From: Sphingobacterium sp. UBA1575
GTDB taxonomy: Bacteria > Bacteroidota > Bacteroidia > Sphingobacteriales > Sphingobacteriaceae
Direction: 5' to 3'
DNA: 9,091 bases
NCBI GenBank assembly: GCA_002322865.1
Contig: DCOH01000058.1
Span: forward strand, 25,290-34,380
Shown: positions 5,913 through 9,091 of the stretch, piece after piece
Numbering within the stretch: the first letter of the stretch is position 1
Layout: the number at the start of each line of letters is the position of its first letter
Notes under the pieces: model-generated
Database searches by the model: none
What the model saw: the letters and a program-made list of their open reading frames with translations, nothing else
What the model was told of the DNA's origin: nothing
Position numbers and translations under genes: made by a program

Positions 5913-7553
5913 CTACATATCTCCATAGAAGTTACGGAAACTAGAACGTAGACCAAAATTGATCACTCCTGATTTCTGTGTTGCAGCCCCTTCGATACGG
6001 TTGTATCGTTGGGTATAGCCCAGTTCAAAACGCAGGTTATATTTCGGGTTCAATACATAAGCTACTTTCATATCCGCATAGAACAGATCGTTCTGTACAC
6101 CTTGACCAATTTTGTTGCCATAGGTATTTGGCGCGGAATGATAGCTCTTGAAGATATCTCCACCATAATTCACAAATCCACCCATTCCGTCTGCTGGATC
6201 TGTACCGTAACGGCTATATAAGCCTTGGGCAGAGAAATCGAATCGGTTCCAAGAATAATTCACTAAACCAAGAAGCTCACGGAAGTTTGCACCACGTGGG
6301 TGTGCCAATGGTTCTCCCCTGTTGGAATAGTTGGAGATGGATACAAAGTGCTGGTAGGTATAAGGACGAACCATATTGTATTCACCCAAGATATTCAGGT
6401 TCTGTACGCCAAAGATGTTGAAGGCTTTAGCCCCTAACTGAGCACCCCATTTATTATGTACATATCCGTTATTGGCAAAGAATTCCTTAGCAGTGAATTC
6501 ACCCAATAAGAACTGTCCATATACGGTTGCATTATTAAGTACCTTGTATTTGGCATTTAACCCTAGGAACATTTTATCTGGTGAAGATCGGTTGGAGTTT
6601 TCTACGGCTCTAATGAATATGACCGGATTCAGGTAATTGAAATCAAAACCTCTTTTTCCAGCCTGTGTTTTATTCGCCCAAACCACCGATTGGAAAAAGC
6701 CAATGGATAAACGGTTGGTCACGTTGTAATCTAAATATTGGAATGCTCCCCATTTGATGCCATCACCATAACGGCTTCCCGAGTTCATGGAATCGATCCT
6801 TGGGTTGCGAGGGTCGTTCATATACGCCCAAATGGAGGTGTACTGTACATTTCCTACTTTACCGGTTAATTTCAGATGGGCATAATTGGAGGAAAAGTCG
6901 GATAATAGAACGGAACGATAACCATCGCCGATGAAGTTCTTATCATAGGCCAATGTCGCCTGCAGGTAATCGCTGAAATCATAGGTCAGGTTGGCTGTTG
7001 CATACATCCAATCTTTTTCCTTTTCAAGGTGTTTCTTTGAAGCTGCCTGCCCAGGAACGACCATGGATTTCTGCACATATTCATCGATATAATGCGGGAA
7101 TACGGCTTGGTTTTCAAAGAAATTACCATAAAAGGTAAATTTATCCTTAATGTTTACTCCAGCTTGTATACCGCGGGTATTCAACCAGGTTGTTCTTTTA
7201 TCCGCATTGATCAATTCCTTACCGATCATAAAATCCGGTAGAACATCCAGGTAAAAAGTATGGTCATCTTTTTCCACCTCTACCAAATGCTCATTAAAGA
7301 TCTTACGCATGAACCAATTGTCGGAATTAACCGGATATAGGGATTGAATGGAATCCATTTTCTCCAATAAGCGGCCTTTGAACAGATATGGCTTGGAAGA
7401 CGTATGGTATCGGGTATCTACGGAATATAACTCTTCGTCGTATTTTTGGTAATGTTGGTACGAGTATGGTTGATTTTTTACTTGTGCCTGCGTGGTATTG
7501 AAATAGGCCATGCCCAACAATCCAGCAAACACATAGGTTAATGACTGTTTCAT
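5913..7553 (-). CDS. Wzi/RemB-like outer-membrane beta-barrel protein
   Basis: A 546-residue exported protein. Residues 1-23 form a Sec signal peptide (MKQSLTYVFAGLLGMAYF core, cleavage after TQA). The mature part is rich in alternating hydrophobic/polar stretches with many Tyr, Phe, Asn and Gly, as in outer-membrane barrels, e.g. KFTFYGNFF (138-146), LQATLAYDKNF (197-207), RLSIGFFQSVVWA (281-293), VYGQFLLGEF (344-353), and a late strand INFGLRSSF (531-539). The stretch IGDGYRSVLLSDFSSNYAH (208-226) and the AHPRGANFREL block (417-427) resemble the Wzi capsule-assembly family and the gliding-motility protein RemB of flavobacteria, both recalled from memory. A role at the cell surface in polysaccharide attachment or adhesin function is possible, but no capsule or gliding genes lie next to it, so the specific role is open. 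It is divergent from the GH125 gene, with 192 bases between, and aroQ follows on the same strand. Confidence 0.8.
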   Translation of the reverse strand: MKQSLTYVFAGLLGMAYFNTTQAQVKNQPYSYQHYQKYDEELYSVDTRYHTSSKPYLFKGRLLEKMDSIQSLYPVNSDNWFMRKIFNEHLVEVEKDDHTFYLDVLPDFMIGKELINADKRTTWLNTRGIQAGVNIKDKFTFYGNFFENQAVFPHYIDEYVQKSMVVPGQAASKKHLEKEKDWMYATANLTYDFSDYLQATLAYDKNFIGDGYRSVLLSDFSSNYAHLKLTGKVGNVQYTSIWAYMNDPRNPRIDSMNSGSRYGDGIKWGAFQYLDYNVTNRLSIGFFQSVVWANKTQAGKRGFDFNYLNPVIFIRAVENSNRSSPDKMFLGLNAKYKVLNNATVYGQFLLGEFTAKEFFANNGYVHNKWGAQLGAKAFNIFGVQNLNILGEYNMVRPYTYQHFVSISNYSNRGEPLAHPRGANFRELLGLVNYSWNRFDFSAQGLYSRYGTDPADGMGGFVNYGGDIFKSYHSAPNTYGNKIGQGVQNDLFYADMKVAYVLNPKYNLRFELGYTQRYNRIEGAATQKSGVINFGLRSSFRNFYGDM

Positions 7554-7745
7554 AAATAAATTTCCGTTTATTTGCGCTATTCTATCAAATTCTATTCCTA
7601 AATATCCCGCAAGTTACTTTTAATAATTAAGCTTCTCCTATTTTAAGTTCAATAAGTAGCTAAAACGTTAATTCAATCTTCTTATTTTATTCTACAATTT
7701 GTATATTGCAGTAATAAATCATCGTGAAACCCCTATAAACTAAAT
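7554..7745. other. A/T-rich divergent intergenic region
   Basis: This 192-base gap separates the divergently transcribed Wzi/RemB-like and GH125 genes and must hold both promoters. TAGAATTTG on the minus strand (7586-7594) and TACAATTTG on the plus strand (7693-7701) each resemble the -7 box TAnnTTTG with one extra base, and lie 33 and 44 bases before their start codons. Neither has a convincing -33 TTTG at the right distance: the minus-strand candidate CTTG at 7610-7613 is only 15 bases away. No open frame, RNA gene or regulator binding site is recognised. Confidence 0.35.
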
Positions 7746-9091
7746 ATGAAGCGAAGAACTTTTCTACAAAATTCGGCTGCGTTAGGCGCAGGTATGCTTG
7801 CAAGCAAATTCAGCTTTGCCATGCCTCCAGCCGATTTCCCTGTGGTACGGGTGGCGGAAAAAGACCGTCATTTCCGAAGTAAGCCGATCGAAGATATGAT
7901 CAAGGAATTCCAGAAGAATGTAGCCGATAAGGAATTGGGCTGGATGTTCAACAATTGTTTGCCGAACACTTTGGATACCACCATCTATGATGAAACCAAG
8001 GACAACCGCAAGCGGACTTATGTGATCACCGGAGACATTGATGCCATGTGGTTGCGCGATAGTAGTGCGCAGGTTTGGCCATATCTGCAATTCATGAAAA
8101 AGGATCCGAAATTGAAGGATCTGATCCTGGGATTGATCAATAAGCAACAGGAATGCATCAATATTGATCCTTACGCCAATGCTTTCTATAATGATCCGAC
8201 CAAAAAAGGAGAATGGTTCAAGGATCATACCGACATGAAACCCGGTCTGCATGAACGTAAATGGGAAATAGATTCGCTCTGCTATCCCATTAGGCTTGCC
8301 TATCATTACTGGAAGGAAACCAATGATAAAACACCTTTTGATGAGGTATGGGTACAAGCACAGGAAAAAACCTTGCAGACTTTTATCGAACAGCAACGCA
8401 AGGAGAATCTAGGCCCCTATCGTTTTGAACGGACGACTTCCCGTGGATCGGATACCCTACAGGTAGATGGTTATGGCTATCCGGTCAATCCTGTAGGTTT
8501 GATCGTTTCCAGTTTCCGTCCTTCGGATGACTGCAGTATTTTCCCATTCCTGATCCCTTCCAATCTTTTTGCGGTTACGAGTTTGAGGCAATCGGCAGAG
8601 ATTTTAAGGAAAGTTAAGAACAATACGGTATTGGCATCTAAAATGGAAGCTTTGGCGAATGAAGTGGATGCTGCTGTGAAGAAATATGGTATCATCGATC
8701 ATCCTACGCATGGGCGGGTGTATGCATTTGAGGTTGATGGCTTTGGAAGTTACTTGATTGTGGATGACGCGAATGTTCCCAGTTTATTGGCTTTACCTTA
8801 TTTAGGGGCTGTGGATAAGAACGATGAGGTTTACCAACGCACAAGAGCGTATATCTTATCGGACAAAAACCCCTTCTTCTTTAAGGGGAAATTTGCAGAA
8901 GGAATCGGCGGACCGCATATCGGTCGCGATATGATCTGGCCGATGTCCATTATCATGCGTGCATTCACCTCTTCAAATGATGAAGAGATCCGAACCTGTG
9001 TTCAGACCTTGAAGAAAACCCATGGTGGAACTGGATTTATGCACGAGTCCTTCCATAAAGATGACCCTAAGAAATTTACCAGACATTGGTT
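7746..9091 (+). CDS. GH125 exo-alpha-1,6-mannosidase, Tat-exported, 3' end cut by window edge
   Basis: The frame is open from the ATG at 7746 to the window end, giving 448 residues and no stop. Residues 1-25 are a twin-arginine signal peptide: RRTFL with R3-R4, a hydrophobic segment rich in Ala and Gly, and probable cleavage after SFA (23-25). The rest matches glycoside hydrolase family 125 (formerly DUF1237): GDIDAMWLRDSSAQVWPY (97-114), HERKWEIDSLCYPIRLA (169-185), GLIVSSFRPSDDC (251-263), FLIPSNLFAV (268-277), GIGGPHIGRDMIWP (386-399) and GGTGFMHESF (427-436). Family 125 enzymes invert the anomer and remove alpha-1,6-linked mannose from N-glycans or yeast mannan. By alignment from memory with the Clostridium perfringens enzyme, D261 is the likely general acid and E434 the likely base. 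Given usual lengths, only some 25-40 C-terminal residues should be missing. Mannan-utilisation partners such as GH92 or SusC/D are not in view. Confidence 0.95.
   Translation, partial: MKRRTFLQNSAALGAGMLASKFSFAMPPADFPVVRVAEKDRHFRSKPIEDMIKEFQKNVADKELGWMFNNCLPNTLDTTIYDETKDNRKRTYVITGDIDAMWLRDSSAQVWPYLQFMKKDPKLKDLILGLINKQQECINIDPYANAFYNDPTKKGEWFKDHTDMKPGLHERKWEIDSLCYPIRLAYHYWKETNDKTPFDEVWVQAQEKTLQTFIEQQRKENLGPYRFERTTSRGSDTLQVDGYGYPVNPVGLIVSSFRPSDDCSIFPFLIPSNLFAVTSLRQSAEILRKVKNNTVLASKMEALANEVDAAVKKYGIIDHPTHGRVYAFEVDGFGSYLIVDDANVPSLLALPYLGAVDKNDEVYQRTRAYILSDKNPFFFKGKFAEGIGGPHIGRDMIWPMSIIMRAFTSSNDEEIRTCVQTLKKTHGGTGFMHESFHKDDPKKFTRHW

Noticed and set aside
7620..7630. TTAATAATTAA palindrome as an operator for the divergent genes
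   Set aside because: Short and purely A/T in an A/T-rich region, so likely chance.
7782..8396. 204-codon open frame on the minus strand inside the mannosidase gene
   Set aside because: The plus-strand frame encodes unmistakable GH125 motifs over the whole stretch; the antisense product shows no recognisable domain.
1..9091. Defence island, prophage, insertion sequence, CRISPR or toxin-antitoxin module
   Set aside because: Every long frame belongs to an ordinary chromosomal family and no transposase, integrase, spacer array or terminal repeats of a complete element were found on either strand.

Overview
This 9.1 kb window looks like chromosome from a member of the Bacteroidota, most likely a Sphingobacterium/Pedobacter-type organism. 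The assignment rests on gene content and style: a GNAT-nitrilase fusion, a DUF3467 protein, a Wzi/RemB-like outer-membrane barrel, a family-125 mannosidase, start codons without Shine-Dalgarno sequences, and promoter-like TTTG / TAnnTTTG boxes. The taxonomic call is an inference; there is no rRNA in the window.

Layout from left to right. Positions 1-65 hold the edge of a dispersed intergenic repeat (CGTCATTGCGAGG type). On the minus strand follows a 502-residue acetyltransferase-nitrilase fusion (66-1574). A 246-base gap (1575-1820) carries its probable promoter and a degenerate ~11-base repeat array with an 11-base-pair inverted repeat. Then comes a minus-strand two-gene unit: an M42 metallo-aminopeptidase (2161-3276) followed 19 bases later by a DUF3467 protein (1821-2141). 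Divergent from it is lgt (3370-4209), the first enzyme of lipoprotein maturation, ended by a clean intrinsic terminator. Only 13 bases after that terminator a Bcr/CflA drug transporter starts with TTG (4254-5450). It converges on aroQ (5447-5860, minus), and the two stop codons share one CTAG. Upstream of aroQ on the same strand is a 546-residue Wzi/RemB-like outer-membrane protein (5913-7553). After a 192-base divergent gap, a Tat-exported GH125 exo-alpha-1,6-mannosidase begins (7746) and runs off the right edge, probably lacking only its last few tens of residues.

The genes do not form one pathway. They are housekeeping and envelope functions: lipoprotein modification, shikimate pathway, peptide turnover, efflux, outer-membrane surface, mannan or N-glycan trimming. 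I see no transposase, integrase, phage, CRISPR, toxin-antitoxin or defence genes and no sign of a genomic island. The items most worth a second look are the intergenic repeat array, the terminator crowded against a TTG start, the shared CTAG stop, and the uncharacterised fusion enzyme. I do not see evidence for a new multi-gene system here.
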